Of a DNA stretch of 64,000 nt, positions 42,010 to 51,110 are shown piece by piece (position 1 is the first letter of the stretch; each line of letters opens with the position of its first letter). Source of the stretch: Microtetraspora glauca (lineage in GTDB: Bacteria; Actinomycetota; Actinomycetes; Streptomycetales; Streptomycetaceae). The notes beneath the pieces are model-generated. The model saw only the letters and a list, made by a program, of their open reading frames with translations. It made no database searches and was not told the origin of the DNA. The stretch is from assembly GCA_000721275.1 (NCBI GenBank), contig JOFO01000008.1, forward strand, positions 1 to 64,000, given 5' to 3'. The translations under genes were made by a program, and so were the position numbers.

Positions 42010-42026
42010 ACTTGGTCCAGACCTTG
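42010..42026. promoter_or_regulatory. dre-like DasR operator upstream of the hexosaminidase gene
   Basis: ACTTGGTCCAGACCTTG ends 59 bp before the hexosaminidase start. Its core GGTCCAGACC differs from the dre core GGTCTAGACC at one base. Divergent genes glmS-side and hexA could both respond. Confidence 0.75.
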
Positions 42027-42085
42027 ACCGGATGTGGCGGGGGCGGTACGCATGGTGACCCGCCCGCGACCGAAGGGGACCGCCC

Positions 42086-43702
42086 GTGAGACGGCGCCTG
42101 ATCGCCCCCGCAGTCCTGCTCCTCGCCGCCGCCCTCGGCTGTACGGAGGCGGGCACCGCCGCCCCCGCCCCGGGCTCGGCCGCCGTCCCGGCCGCCGAGC
42201 CCGAGGTCCGCCCGCTCGGCCGGATCATCCCGGCCCCCGCCTCCGTCGAGCCCGGCGGCGCCCCGTACGTCCTCACCGCCGCCACCCGCATCGGCGCCCC
42301 CGCCCATCCGGGCGCCCGGGCCGTCGCCGAACAGCTCGCCGCCGCCCTGCGCCCCGCCACCGGCTTCCGCCTCCCCGTCGTCACCGACGGCTCCGCCGAC
42401 CTCCGCCTCCGCCTCGACCCGGCGGCCGGCCCCCTCGGCGAGGAGGGGTACGAGCTCCGCTCCGCCCCCGGCCGCCTCACCCTGACCGCCCGCACCCCCG
42501 CCGGCCTCTTCCGCGGCGTCCAGACCGTCCGCCAGCAGCTCCCTGCCGCCGTCGAGCGCGACACCGTCCAGCACCGCGCCTGGCGGATCGCCGGCGGCAC
42601 CGTCACCGACGTCCCGCGCTTCCCCTACCGGGGCGCCATGCTCGACGTCGCCCGGCACTTCTTCACGCCCGGGGAGGTGAAGGCGTACATCGACCGGATC
42701 GCCCTGTACAAGTACAACGTCCTGCACCTCCATCTCACCGACGACCAGGGATGGCGGATCGCGATCGGCTCCCGGCCGGCGCTCACCGCCGCCGGAGCCG
42801 CCACCGAGGTCGGCGGCGGACCCGGCGGCTTCTACACCCAGGACGAGTACCGCGCGATCGTCCGGTACGCCGCCGCCCGCCACATCGAGGTGATCCCCGA
42901 GATCGACATGCCCGGCCACACCCACGCCGCCCTGGTCGCGTACCCGGAGCTGACCTGCGACGGAAAGCCCCGGCAGCCGTACACCGGCATCGAGGTCGGC
43001 TTCTCCACCCTCTGCGCCCGCAAGGAGGAGGTGTACGCCTTCGCCGACGACGTGCTGCGCGAGATCGCCGCCCTCACCCCCGGCCGGTACGTCCACATCG
43101 GCGGCGACGAGGCGACGTCCACCAGCCCCGCCGACTACCGCGCCTTCATGGACCGCGTCCAGCCGCTCGTCGCGAGGCACGGCAAGAAGGTGATGGCCTG
43201 GCACCAGCTCGCCGGCGGCGCCACGCCCGCGCCCGGAGCCCTGATCCAGTACTGGGGCCTGGACCGCACCGCGGCGGAGGAGAAGGAGACGGTCGCCGCG
43301 GCCGCCCGCGCCGGCGCCGGCGTCGTCCTCTCGCCCGCCGACCGCGCGTACCTCGACATGAAGGAGGAGGCGGGCACCCCGCTCGGCCTGACGTGGGCCG
43401 GCACGGTCTCCGTCCGCCGGGCGTACGAATGGGATCCGGGCACCCACCTCCCCGGCGTCCCCGAGGCCGCGGTCCGGGGCGTCGAGGCCCCGCTCTGGAC
43501 CGAGACCCTCGCCACCCCCGCCCACCTCGACCGGATGGCCTTCCCCCGCCTCCCCGGCCTCGCCGAACTCGGCTGGTCCCCGACCGAAGCCCGCAACTGG
43601 GACGCGTACCGCCTCCGCCTGGCCGAACAGGCCCCGCGCTTCGAGGCCTTGGGCATCGACTGGTACCGCTCCCCGGACGTCCCCTGGCCGGCCGGGAGCT
43701 GA
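42086..43702 (+). CDS. hexA: GH20 beta-N-acetylhexosaminidase lipoprotein
   Basis: 538 residues. Lipobox 'AAALGC' (Cys about 19) gives a lipoprotein. The N-terminal GH20b domain ('GRIIPAPASVEPGGAPY') is followed by the GH20 barrel, starting 'FPYRGAMLDVARHFFTPGEVKAYI', with catalytic Asp-Glu in 'HIGGDEATS' and 'NVLHLHLTDDQGWR'. It releases terminal GlcNAc from chitobiose or glycan chains outside the cell. It corresponds to hexA of S. coelicolor. The start is a GTG. A dre-like site in front suggests DasR control. Confidence 0.95.
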   Translation: MRRRLIAPAVLLLAAALGCTEAGTAAPAPGSAAVPAAEPEVRPLGRIIPAPASVEPGGAPYVLTAATRIGAPAHPGARAVAEQLAAALRPATGFRLPVVTDGSADLRLRLDPAAGPLGEEGYELRSAPGRLTLTARTPAGLFRGVQTVRQQLPAAVERDTVQHRAWRIAGGTVTDVPRFPYRGAMLDVARHFFTPGEVKAYIDRIALYKYNVLHLHLTDDQGWRIAIGSRPALTAAGAATEVGGGPGGFYTQDEYRAIVRYAAARHIEVIPEIDMPGHTHAALVAYPELTCDGKPRQPYTGIEVGFSTLCARKEEVYAFADDVLREIAALTPGRYVHIGGDEATSTSPADYRAFMDRVQPLVARHGKKVMAWHQLAGGATPAPGALIQYWGLDRTAAEEKETVAAAARAGAGVVLSPADRAYLDMKEEAGTPLGLTWAGTVSVRRAYEWDPGTHLPGVPEAAVRGVEAPLWTETLATPAHLDRMAFPRLPGLAELGWSPTEARNWDAYRLRLAEQAPRFEALGIDWYRSPDVPWPAGS

Positions 43703-43786
43703 GGCGGCGTCGGGGGCGGCGGGCGGGCGTCCGGGCCCGGGCGCGGTGTGATCCAGCACTCGGGGGCCCGGCTCTGTTGATCGGTG

Positions 43787-43805
43787 TGAGGTTAGGCTAA
43801 CCTAC
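43787..43805. promoter_or_regulatory. iron box upstream of desE
   Basis: TGAGGTTAGGCTAACCTAC fits the DmdR/IdeR iron-box consensus TTAGGTTAGGCTAACCTAA at 17 of 19 positions. It ends 49 bp before desE. Iron-loaded DmdR1 represses there (established). Confidence 0.9.
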
Positions 43806-43854
43806 CCTCGACTTGCCCAGGCCGACCCCGGCACGTACCGAAAGCGACCTCGCC

Positions 43855-44910
43855 ATGCCCAGCAACGCCCGAGCCACTTCCCTCACCCGCCGCGGCATCC
43901 TCGCCGCGGGCGGCGCCCTCGGGCTCGGCGCCGTGCTCGCCGCCTGCGGTGACGGTGAGAAGACCAAGGGCGGCGGCGCCTCCGCCTCCGCCTCCGCCAA
44001 GTCCGGTTCCTGGGAGTTCAAGGACGACCGCGGCCAGACCGTGAAGGCGAAGTCGGTGCCGAAGAACATCGTCGCCTTCACCGGCACGGCCGCCGCCCTC
44101 AAGGACTTCGGCGTCGAGGTCACCGGCGTCTTCGGCCCGACCTACGTCGAGGACCCGAAGACCAAGGAGAAGAAGCCGGACGTGCAGGCCGGCGACCTCG
44201 ACATCACCAAGGTCAAGGTCATCGGCAACGTCTGGGGCGAGTTCAACATCGAGGAGTACCTCAAGCTCCAGCCCGAGGTGCTCATCACCGACATGTGGGA
44301 GAAGGACGCCCTCTGGTACGTGCCGGAGGAGCAGAAGGCGAAGATCCTGAAGATCGCGCCGAGCGTCGCCCTGTGGGCCGCCGGCAAGTCGATGCCGTCC
44401 GTCCTCCAGCGCCACGCCGACCTGGCCGCCTCGCTCGGCGCCGACGTCAACAGCGAGCGCGTGAAGAAGGACAAGGCCCGCTTCGAGGCCGCCGCCGAGC
44501 GCCTGCGCAAGGTCGCCCAGGGCAAGAAGGACATCAAGGTCCTCATCGGCTCCGGCTCCCCGGACACCTTCTACGTCTCGACCCCGGTCCGCCCGACCGA
44601 CACGCTCTTCTTCCAGGAGCTGGGCCTCAACATCGTCGTCCCGAAGAAGCTGGACCCGTCCGGCTGGTTCGAGCTCCTCAGCTGGGAGAACGTCGACGCC
44701 TACAAGGCCGACGTCATCCTGCTCGACAACCGCACCGGCACCCTCCAGCCCGAGCAGCTGAAGGCCAAGCCGACCTGGGCCGCCCTGCCCGCCGTCAAGG
44801 CCGGCCAGGTCTTCCCGCGCGTGACCGAGCCCGTCTACTCCTACGCCAAGTGCGCCCCGCTGCTGGAGGACCTGGCGACCGCCCTGGAGAACGCGAAGAA
44901 GGTGGCCTGA
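43855..44910 (+). CDS. desE: ferrioxamine-binding lipoprotein
   Basis: 351-residue substrate-binding lipoprotein of an iron-siderophore ABC system. The signal peptide carries twin-Arg 'TSLTRRGILAAGG' and lipobox 'LAAC'. The periplasmic-binding FecB-like fold shows 'FTGTAAALKDFGVEVTGVFGP', 'EEYLKLQPEVLIT' and 'YSYAKCAPLLEDLA'. It delivers desferrioxamine-type ferrisiderophores. I chose ATG 43855, not 43813, because the iron box lies upstream and this start begins the signal peptide. desF follows 4 bp later. Confidence 0.92.
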   Translation: MPSNARATSLTRRGILAAGGALGLGAVLAACGDGEKTKGGGASASASAKSGSWEFKDDRGQTVKAKSVPKNIVAFTGTAAALKDFGVEVTGVFGPTYVEDPKTKEKKPDVQAGDLDITKVKVIGNVWGEFNIEEYLKLQPEVLITDMWEKDALWYVPEEQKAKILKIAPSVALWAAGKSMPSVLQRHADLAASLGADVNSERVKKDKARFEAAAERLRKVAQGKKDIKVLIGSGSPDTFYVSTPVRPTDTLFFQELGLNIVVPKKLDPSGWFELLSWENVDAYKADVILLDNRTGTLQPEQLKAKPTWAALPAVKAGQVFPRVTEPVYSYAKCAPLLEDLATALENAKKVA

Positions 44911-44914
44911 CCCC

Positions 44915-45796
44915 ATGACGAACGCCGAGACCGCCCCGTTCCAGTTCTTCTCCCTCCAGGTCGACCGGACGCGGCGGCTCGGCCCGTCACTGGTCCGCGT
45001 CACCTTCACCGGGGAGGACCTGCAGCGCTTCGCCGCCGGCGGGCGCGACCAGTCGCTCTCGCTCTTCCTGCCGCACCCCGGCCAGGACGCCCCCGTCCTG
45101 CCTCCGCTGGACGACCCGGACATGTACGCGATCCTCGGCGCCTGGCGGGCCATGCCGGACGACGTCCGGGCCGTGATGCGCTCGTACACCGTCCGCGCCC
45201 AGCGCACCGAGCCCGTGCACGAGGTCGACATCGACTTCGCCGTCCACGAGGACGGCGGCCCGGCCTGCCGCTGGGCGCAGCACGCCGCGCCCGGTGACCG
45301 GGTGGTCGTCCTCGGCCCGGCGGTCGCCGACAACACCGGCGTCCGCTTCCGGCTGCCGGACGGCGCCGACTCGGTGCTGATCTGGGCGGACGAGACGGCG
45401 CTGCCCGCCGCCTCCGCGATCCTGGAGTGGCTGCCGGCCGAGACCCGCGCCCAGGTCTACCTCGAAGTGCCGTACTCCGGCGACCGGATGGAGCTGGCGA
45501 CAGAGGCGGACGCCACCGTCACCTGGCTGGTCCGGGAGGAGGGCGCGCCCTCCGGCCTGGAGGCGGTCGCGGGCGCGGAGCTGCCCGGGGAGTCGCCGTA
45601 CGTGTGGATCGCGGGCGAGTCCGGCGCGGTGAAGGCGCTGCGGCGGCACTTCGTGCGCGAGCGCGGGCTGGACCGGCGCCGGGTGACGTTCGTGGGCTAC
45701 TGGCGCAAGGGCCTGTCCGAGGACGCCCTGCGCGAGGTGCCGGACGAGACGGCGCAGGACGCGGAGCGCGACGAGGCGGCGCCGGCTTCGGCGTAG
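44915..45796 (+). CDS. desF: siderophore-interacting protein (ferric-siderophore reductase, ViuB-like)
   Basis: 293-residue FAD/NAD(P)H-dependent cytosolic reductase releasing iron from ferrioxamine. The FAD-binding 'RSYTVRAQRT' motif is at about 89-98, and the SIP C-terminal domain includes 'VWIAGESGAVKALRRHFVRERG' and 'GYWRKGLSEDAL'. It starts 4 bp after desE, so it is co-transcribed under the desE iron box. A strong hairpin follows. Confidence 0.9.
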   Translation: MTNAETAPFQFFSLQVDRTRRLGPSLVRVTFTGEDLQRFAAGGRDQSLSLFLPHPGQDAPVLPPLDDPDMYAILGAWRAMPDDVRAVMRSYTVRAQRTEPVHEVDIDFAVHEDGGPACRWAQHAAPGDRVVVLGPAVADNTGVRFRLPDGADSVLIWADETALPAASAILEWLPAETRAQVYLEVPYSGDRMELATEADATVTWLVREEGAPSGLEAVAGAELPGESPYVWIAGESGAVKALRRHFVRERGLDRRRVTFVGYWRKGLSEDALREVPDETAQDAERDEAAPASA

Positions 45797-45815
45797 CGCC
45801 CCTTTCCGTCACGTC

Positions 45816-45850
45816 ACGGCCCCCCAACCTTCACCGGTCGGGGGGCCGTT
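45816..45850 (+). terminator. hairpin after desF
   Basis: ACGGCCCCCCAACC and GGTCGGGGGGCCGT pair almost perfectly around a 6-base loop, ending 11 bp before the desA iron box and separating the two operons. Confidence 0.75.
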
Positions 45851-45861
45851 GTCGTAAAGAA

Positions 45862-45880
45862 TTAGGTTAGGCTAACCTTA
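45862..45880. promoter_or_regulatory. iron box upstream of desABCD
   Basis: TTAGGTTAGGCTAACCTTA is a near-perfect DmdR/IdeR iron box, ending 53 bp before desA. Confidence 0.93.
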
Positions 45881-45933
45881 CTTCGACATCGCCGGTTGGA
45901 GACCGCGTCCCCTCGTCCCGGAAGGGCCCCCAC

Positions 45934-47373
45934 ATGCGCTCGCACCTGCTCAACGACACCACGGCGGAGAGCTACCGACGCTCCGTCACCGAAGGAGTCG
46001 AGCGGGTGGCGAGGAAACTCGCCACGACGCGCGGCCCGTTCACCGGCGTCACCCCGGCCGAACTCGCCCCCATCATCGACGCCGTGGACCTCGACCGGCC
46101 CCTCGGCGACGCCTCCGCCGCCCTCGACGAGCTGGAGGACGTCTACCTCCGCGACGCGGTCTACTTCCACCACCCGCGCTACCTCGGCCACCTCAACTGC
46201 CCGGTCGTCATCCCCGCCGTCCTCGGCGAGGCCGTCCTCTCGGCCGTCAACTCCTCCCTCGACACCTGGGACCAGTCCGCCGGCGGCACCCTCATCGAGC
46301 GCAAGCTCATCGCCTGGACCACCGCCCGCATCGGCCTCGGCCCGCTCGCCGACGGCGTCTTCACCAGCGGCGGCACCCAGTCCAACCTCCAGGCCCTGCT
46401 GCTCGCCCGCGAGGAGGCCGGCACCACCGACCTCGCCAAGCTCCGCATCTTCTCCTCCGAGTGCAGCCACTTCTCCGTCCAGAAGTCGGCCACCCTCCTC
46501 GGCCTCGGCCGCGACGCCGTCGTCTCGATCCCCGTCGACAAGAACCGGCGCATGCAGTCCGTCGTCCTCGCCGCCGAACTGGAGGCGTGCCGCGCCGAGG
46601 GCCTCGTCCCCATGGCCATCGTCGCCACCGCCGGCACCACCGACTTCGGCTCCATCGACCCGCTGCCCGAGATCGCCGCCCTCGCCGAGGAGTACGGCGC
46701 CTGGATGCACGTCGACGCCGCCTACGGCTGCGGCCTGCTCGCCTCCCTCAAGCGCCGCCACCTCCTCGACGGCATCGAGCGCGCCGACTCGGTCACCGTC
46801 GACTACCACAAGTCCTTCTTCCAGCCGGTCAGTTCCTCCGCCGTGCTGGTCCGCGACGGGGCCACCCTGCGCCACGCCACCTACCACGCCGACTACCTCA
46901 ACCCCCGGCGCACCGTGGCCGAGCAGATCCCCAACCAGGTCGACAAGTCGCTCCAGACCACCCGCCGCTTCGACGCCCTCAAACTGTGGATGACCCTCCG
47001 CGTCATGGGCGCCGACGGCGTCGGCGAACTCTTCGACGAGGTCTGCGACCTGGCCGCCGCCGGCTACGACCTGCTCGCCGCCGACCCCCGCTACGACGTG
47101 GTCGTCGAGCCGCAGCTGTCCACCCTCGTCTACCGCTATGTCCCCGAGGACGTGACCTCGCCCGCCGAGATCGACCGCGCCAACCTCTACGCCCGCAAGG
47201 CGCTCTTCGCGTCGGGCGAGGCCGTCGTCGCCGGCACCAAGGTCGACGGCCGCCAGTACCTCAAGTTCACCTTGCTCAACCCCGAGACCACGGTGTCCGA
47301 CATCGCCGCCGTCCTCGATCTGATCGCCGGCCACGCCGAGCAGTACCTGGGAGAGAACCTTGTCCACGCCTGA
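45934..47373 (+). CDS. desA: lysine decarboxylase of desferrioxamine biosynthesis
   Basis: 479-residue PLP group II decarboxylase (cadaverine from lysine), first step of desferrioxamine synthesis. Family motifs are '[18 protein letters not shown]', 'MHVDAAYG' and the PLP-lysine 'DYHKSFFQP'. ATG 45934 has only a weak Shine-Dalgarno sequence (GAAGGG). It overlaps desB by 14 nt. Iron-box control makes it iron repressed. Confidence 0.95.
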   Translation: MRSHLLNDTTAESYRRSVTEGVERVARKLATTRGPFTGVTPAELAPIIDAVDLDRPLGDASAALDELEDVYLRDAVYFHHPRYLGHLNCPVVIPAVLGEAVLSAVNSSLDTWDQSAGGTLIERKLIAWTTARIGLGPLADGVFTSGGTQSNLQALLLAREEAGTTDLAKLRIFSSECSHFSVQKSATLLGLGRDAVVSIPVDKNRRMQSVVLAAELEACRAEGLVPMAIVATAGTTDFGSIDPLPEIAALAEEYGAWMHVDAAYGCGLLASLKRRHLLDGIERADSVTVDYHKSFFQPVSSSAVLVRDGATLRHATYHADYLNPRRTVAEQIPNQVDKSLQTTRRFDALKLWMTLRVMGADGVGELFDEVCDLAAAGYDLLAADPRYDVVVEPQLSTLVYRYVPEDVTSPAEIDRANLYARKALFASGEAVVAGTKVDGRQYLKFTLLNPETTVSDIAAVLDLIAGHAEQYLGENLVHA

Positions 47374-48643
47374 GATCGCTGAGATCCACGACTTCATCGG
47401 GATCGGGCTCGGTCCGTTCAACCTCGGACTCGCCTGCCTGACCGAACCCATCGACGAGCTGAACGGCCTCTTCCTGGAGACCAAGCCCGACTTCGAGTGG
47501 CACTCCGGGATGTTCCTCGACGGCGCCCACCTCCAGACGCCGTTCATGTCGGACCTGGTCACCCTCGCCGACCCGACCTCCCCGTACTCCTTCCTCAACT
47601 ACCTGAAGGAGAAGGGCCGGCTGTACTCGTTCTACATCCGCGAGAACTTCTACCCGCTGCGCGCCGAGTACAACGACTACTGCCGCTGGGCCGCGAACCG
47701 CCTCACGTCGATCCGCTTCTCCACCACCGTCACCTCCGTCGCGTACGACGAGGCCTCCGAGGTGTACGCGGTCACCACCGACGCCGGCGACACCTACCGG
47801 ACCCGCCGGATCGTCCTCGGCACCGGCACCCCGCCCTACCTCCCGGAGTCCTGCCGCGACCTCGGCGGCGACCTCCTCCACAACTCGGCGTACGTGCCGA
47901 ACAAGGCCGCCCTCCAGCGCAAGAAGTCGATCACGATCGTCGGCAGCGGCCAGTCCGCCGCCGAGATCTACTACGACCTCCTGTCCGAGATCGACGTCCA
48001 CGGCTACAAGCTCAACTGGGTGACCCGCTCCCCGCGCTTCTTCCCGCTGGAGTACACCAAGCTCACCCTCGAGATGACCTCCCCCGAGTACGTGGACTAC
48101 TTCCACGCGCTCCCCGAGGAGACCCGCTACCGCCTGGAGACCCAGCAGAAGGGCCTCTTCAAGGGCATCAACGGCGACCTCATCGACGGCATCTTCGACC
48201 TGCTCTACCAGAAGAACTTCGCCGGCCCGGTCCCCACCCGCCTGCTCACCAACTCCGCGCTGCACACCGCCTCGTACGACGAGACCAGCGGCACGTACAC
48301 CCTCGGCTTCCGCCAGGAGGAGCAGGAGAAGGACTACGAGATCGAGACCGAGGGCCTCGTCCTCGCCACCGGCTACAAGTACACCGTCCCGGCCTTCCTG
48401 GAGCCCGTCCGCGACCGCCTCCGGTTCGACGGACAGGGCCGCTTCGACCTCGCCCGCAACTACGCGATCGACACCACCGGCCGCCAGGTCTTCCTCCAGA
48501 ACGCCGGCGTCCACACCCACTCGATCACCTCGCCGGACCTGGGCATGGGCCCGTACCGCAACGCGTACATCATCCGGGAGATGCTGGGCTCCGAGTACTA
48601 CCCCGTCGAGAAGACCATCGCGTTCCAGGAGTTCGCCGTATGA
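47360..48643 (+). CDS. desB: cadaverine N-monooxygenase
   Basis: 427-residue FAD/NADPH-dependent N-hydroxylase making N-hydroxycadaverine. Motifs: '[12 protein letters not shown]' (FAD, about 13-24), '[14 protein letters not shown]' (NADPH) and 'LATGYKY' (C-terminal ATGY). The start is a TTG (47360), 7 bases after GGGAGAG, giving '[13 protein letters not shown]'; it overlaps desA by 14 nt. An ATG alternative with this N-terminus is not available. It overlaps desC by 4 nt (ATGA). Confidence 0.94.
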   Translation: MSTPEIAEIHDFIGIGLGPFNLGLACLTEPIDELNGLFLETKPDFEWHSGMFLDGAHLQTPFMSDLVTLADPTSPYSFLNYLKEKGRLYSFYIRENFYPLRAEYNDYCRWAANRLTSIRFSTTVTSVAYDEASEVYAVTTDAGDTYRTRRIVLGTGTPPYLPESCRDLGGDLLHNSAYVPNKAALQRKKSITIVGSGQSAAEIYYDLLSEIDVHGYKLNWVTRSPRFFPLEYTKLTLEMTSPEYVDYFHALPEETRYRLETQQKGLFKGINGDLIDGIFDLLYQKNFAGPVPTRLLTNSALHTASYDETSGTYTLGFRQEEQEKDYEIETEGLVLATGYKYTVPAFLEPVRDRLRFDGQGRFDLARNYAIDTTGRQVFLQNAGVHTHSITSPDLGMGPYRNAYIIREMLGSEYYPVEKTIAFQEFAV

Positions 48644-49170
48644 CCGTCCAGATCCGTCCCCTCGATCCGCTGACGGACGCGGAACTGATCCACCCGTGGG
48701 TCACCCACCCCAAGGCCGCCTTCTGGATGATGCAGGACGCGCAGCTCCAGGACGTCGAGCGCGCCTACATGGAGATCGCCGCCCACCCGCACCACGACGC
48801 CTTCATCGGCCTCGTCGACGGCGAGCCCGCCTTCCTCATGGAGCGGTACGACCCCTCGCGGGTGGAGCTCGTCGGGCTCTACGACGCGCAGCCCGGCGAC
48901 GTCGGCATGCACTTCCTGGTGGCGCCCACGGACACCCCCGTGCACGGCTTCACCCGCAAGGTGATCACCGCCGTGATGGCCGAGCTGTTCGCCGATCCGG
49001 CGACCGCCCGCGTGGTCGTCGAGCCCGACGTGCGCAACAAGGCCGTCCACGCGCTCAACGAGGCCGTCGGCTTCGTGCCCGAGCGCGAGATCCAGAAGCC
49101 GGAGAAGATGGCCCTGCTGAGCTTCTGCACCCGCGCCCAGTTCGAGACCGCCGTCGGAGCCCTGATATGA
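48640..49170 (+). CDS. desC: hydroxycadaverine acyltransferase (GNAT)
   Basis: 176-residue GNAT-type acyltransferase that acetylates or succinylates N-hydroxycadaverine. The protein has the IucB/AlcB-like motif '[17 protein letters not shown]' and CoA-binding '[21 protein letters not shown]', ending in '[15 protein letters not shown]'. It overlaps desB and desD by 4 nt each, so all four are translationally coupled. Confidence 0.93.
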   Translation: MTVQIRPLDPLTDAELIHPWVTHPKAAFWMMQDAQLQDVERAYMEIAAHPHHDAFIGLVDGEPAFLMERYDPSRVELVGLYDAQPGDVGMHFLVAPTDTPVHGFTRKVITAVMAELFADPATARVVVEPDVRNKAVHALNEAVGFVPEREIQKPEKMALLSFCTRAQFETAVGALI

Positions 49171-50936
49171 ACCCCGTCGCGCACCTCACCCCCGAGCGCT
49201 GGGCCGCCGCCAACCGCGCCCTGATCCGCAAGGGCCTCGCCGAGTTCGCCCACGAGCGGCTGCTGAACCCGCAGGAGCTGGGCGAGTCCCGCTACCGCGT
49301 CCTCAGCGACGACGGCGCCACCGAGTACCGCTTCACCGCGGACCGCTTCGCCCTCGACCACTGGCAGGTCTACGCCGACTCGATCAGCCGCCACCGCGGC
49401 GACGAGCAGCTGCCGCTGGACGCCCTCCAGTTCGTCACCGAACTGCGCGGCTCCCTCGGCCTCAGCGACGAGATCCTGCCGGTCTACCTGGAGGAGATCT
49501 CCTCCACCCTCTCCGGCACCGCCTACAAGTCGGCCAAGCCGCAGGTGCCCGCCGCCGAGCTGGCCCGGGCCGGCTTCCAGGACATCGAGACGGGGATGAC
49601 CGAGGGCCACCCCTGCTTCGTCGCCAACAACGGCCGCCTCGGCTTCGGCGTCGACGAGTACCACGCCTACGCCCCCGAGGCCGCCAGCCCCCTCCACCTC
49701 GTGTGGCTGGCCGCCCGCCGCGACCGGGCCGCCTTCACCGCCGGCGCCGGCATCGAGTACGACGCCTTCATCCGCGCCGAGCTCGGCGACGCCGCCGTCG
49801 ACCGCTACGCCGGGATCCTCACCGAGCGCGGCCTCGACCCCGCCGACTACCTCCTGATGCCGGTCCACCCCTGGCAGTGGTGGAACAAGCTGTCGGTGAC
49901 CTTCGCCGCCGAGGTGGCCCAGCAGCGCCTGGTCTACCTGGGCGAGGGCGACGACGCCTACCTGGCGCAGCAGTCCATCCGCACCTTCTTCAACACCACC
50001 GACCCGGCCAAGCACTACGTGAAGACCGCCCTGTCGGTCCTCAACATGGGCTTCATGCGCGGCCTGTCCGCCGCCTACATGGAGGCCACCCCGGCCATCA
50101 ACGACTGGCTGGCGCAGCTCATCGAGTCGGACCCCGTCCTCACGGAGGCCCGGTTCTCGATCATCCGCGAGCGGGCGGCGGCCGGCTACCGGCACCTGGA
50201 GTACGAGGCCGCCACCGACCGCTACTCGCCGTACCGCAAGATGCTCGCGGCGCTGTGGCGCGAGTCGCCGGTCGAGCGGCTGGCCGACGGCGAGCGGCTG
50301 GCGACCATGGCCTCGCTGCTCCACGTCGACCACGCGGGCGCGTCCTTCGCCGGCGCGCTGATCAAGGAGTCGGGCCTGGCGCCCGAGGAGTGGCTGCGGA
50401 AGTACCTCGACGCCTACCTGCTGCCGATCCTGCACTGCTTCTACGCCTACGACCTGGTCTACATGCCGCACGGCGAGAACGTGATCCTGGTGCTGGACGA
50501 GCGGGGCGCCGTCGACCGGGCGGTCTTCAAGGACATCGCCGAGGAGATCTGCGTCATGGACCCGGACGCGGTCCTGCCGCCGGCGGTGGAGCGGATCCGT
50601 GCCGAGGTCCCCGAGGACATGAAGCTGCTGTCCGTCTTCACGGACGTCTTCGACTGCTTCTTCCGCTTCCTCGGCGCGACCCTGGCCGCCGAGGGCACGG
50701 TCGCCGAGGACGTGTTCTGGCGGACGGTCGCCGAGTGCGTCAAGGGCTACCAGGAGTCCAAGCCCGAGCTGGCGGACCGCTTCGCGCAGTACGACATGTT
50801 CGCGGAGACGTTCGCGCTGTCCGCGCTCAACCGCCTCCAGCTGCGCAACAACAAGCAGATGGTCGACCTGGCGGACCCGTCGGCGGCCCTCCAGCTCGTC
50901 GGCGACCTCGTCAACCCGATCGCCCGGTTCGCCTGA
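49167..50936 (+). CDS. desD: desferrioxamine synthetase (NIS family)
   Basis: 589-residue ATP-dependent NIS (IucA/IucC) synthetase that oligomerises and cyclises hydroxysuccinylcadaverine to desferrioxamine E/B. Motifs: 'EGHPCFVANNGRLGF' (about 140-154), 'VHPWQWWNKL', 'KTALSVLNMGFMRGLS', 'HGENVILVLDERG'. Length and C-terminal domain are typical. It is last in the operon, and a strong hairpin follows. Confidence 0.95.
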   Translation: MNPVAHLTPERWAAANRALIRKGLAEFAHERLLNPQELGESRYRVLSDDGATEYRFTADRFALDHWQVYADSISRHRGDEQLPLDALQFVTELRGSLGLSDEILPVYLEEISSTLSGTAYKSAKPQVPAAELARAGFQDIETGMTEGHPCFVANNGRLGFGVDEYHAYAPEAASPLHLVWLAARRDRAAFTAGAGIEYDAFIRAELGDAAVDRYAGILTERGLDPADYLLMPVHPWQWWNKLSVTFAAEVAQQRLVYLGEGDDAYLAQQSIRTFFNTTDPAKHYVKTALSVLNMGFMRGLSAAYMEATPAINDWLAQLIESDPVLTEARFSIIRERAAAGYRHLEYEAATDRYSPYRKMLAALWRESPVERLADGERLATMASLLHVDHAGASFAGALIKESGLAPEEWLRKYLDAYLLPILHCFYAYDLVYMPHGENVILVLDERGAVDRAVFKDIAEEICVMDPDAVLPPAVERIRAEVPEDMKLLSVFTDVFDCFFRFLGATLAAEGTVAEDVFWRTVAECVKGYQESKPELADRFAQYDMFAETFALSALNRLQLRNNKQMVDLADPSAALQLVGDLVNPIARFA

Positions 50937-50960
50937 CGGACCAGGCGGCCCCGTGACCGG

Positions 50961-51001
50961 CGCGGGCCCCGGCGGAGTACGGTCCTCCGCCGGGGCCCGC
51001 G
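50961..51001 (+). terminator. hairpin after desD
   Basis: CGCGGGCCCCGGCGGA pairs perfectly with TCCGCCGGGGCCCGCG around a 9-base loop, 24 bp past the stop. Confidence 0.8.
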
Positions 51002-51110
51002 TTGCCGTCCCCGGGCGCCGCGTCCCGCCGCTGCTCCTGTCGGGGTGCCCGGGGCGCGGCGTGCGGCGCGCCGCCGGGCACGGCCCCGGGGGCGCGGCAG
51101 GGTGGTCGGG

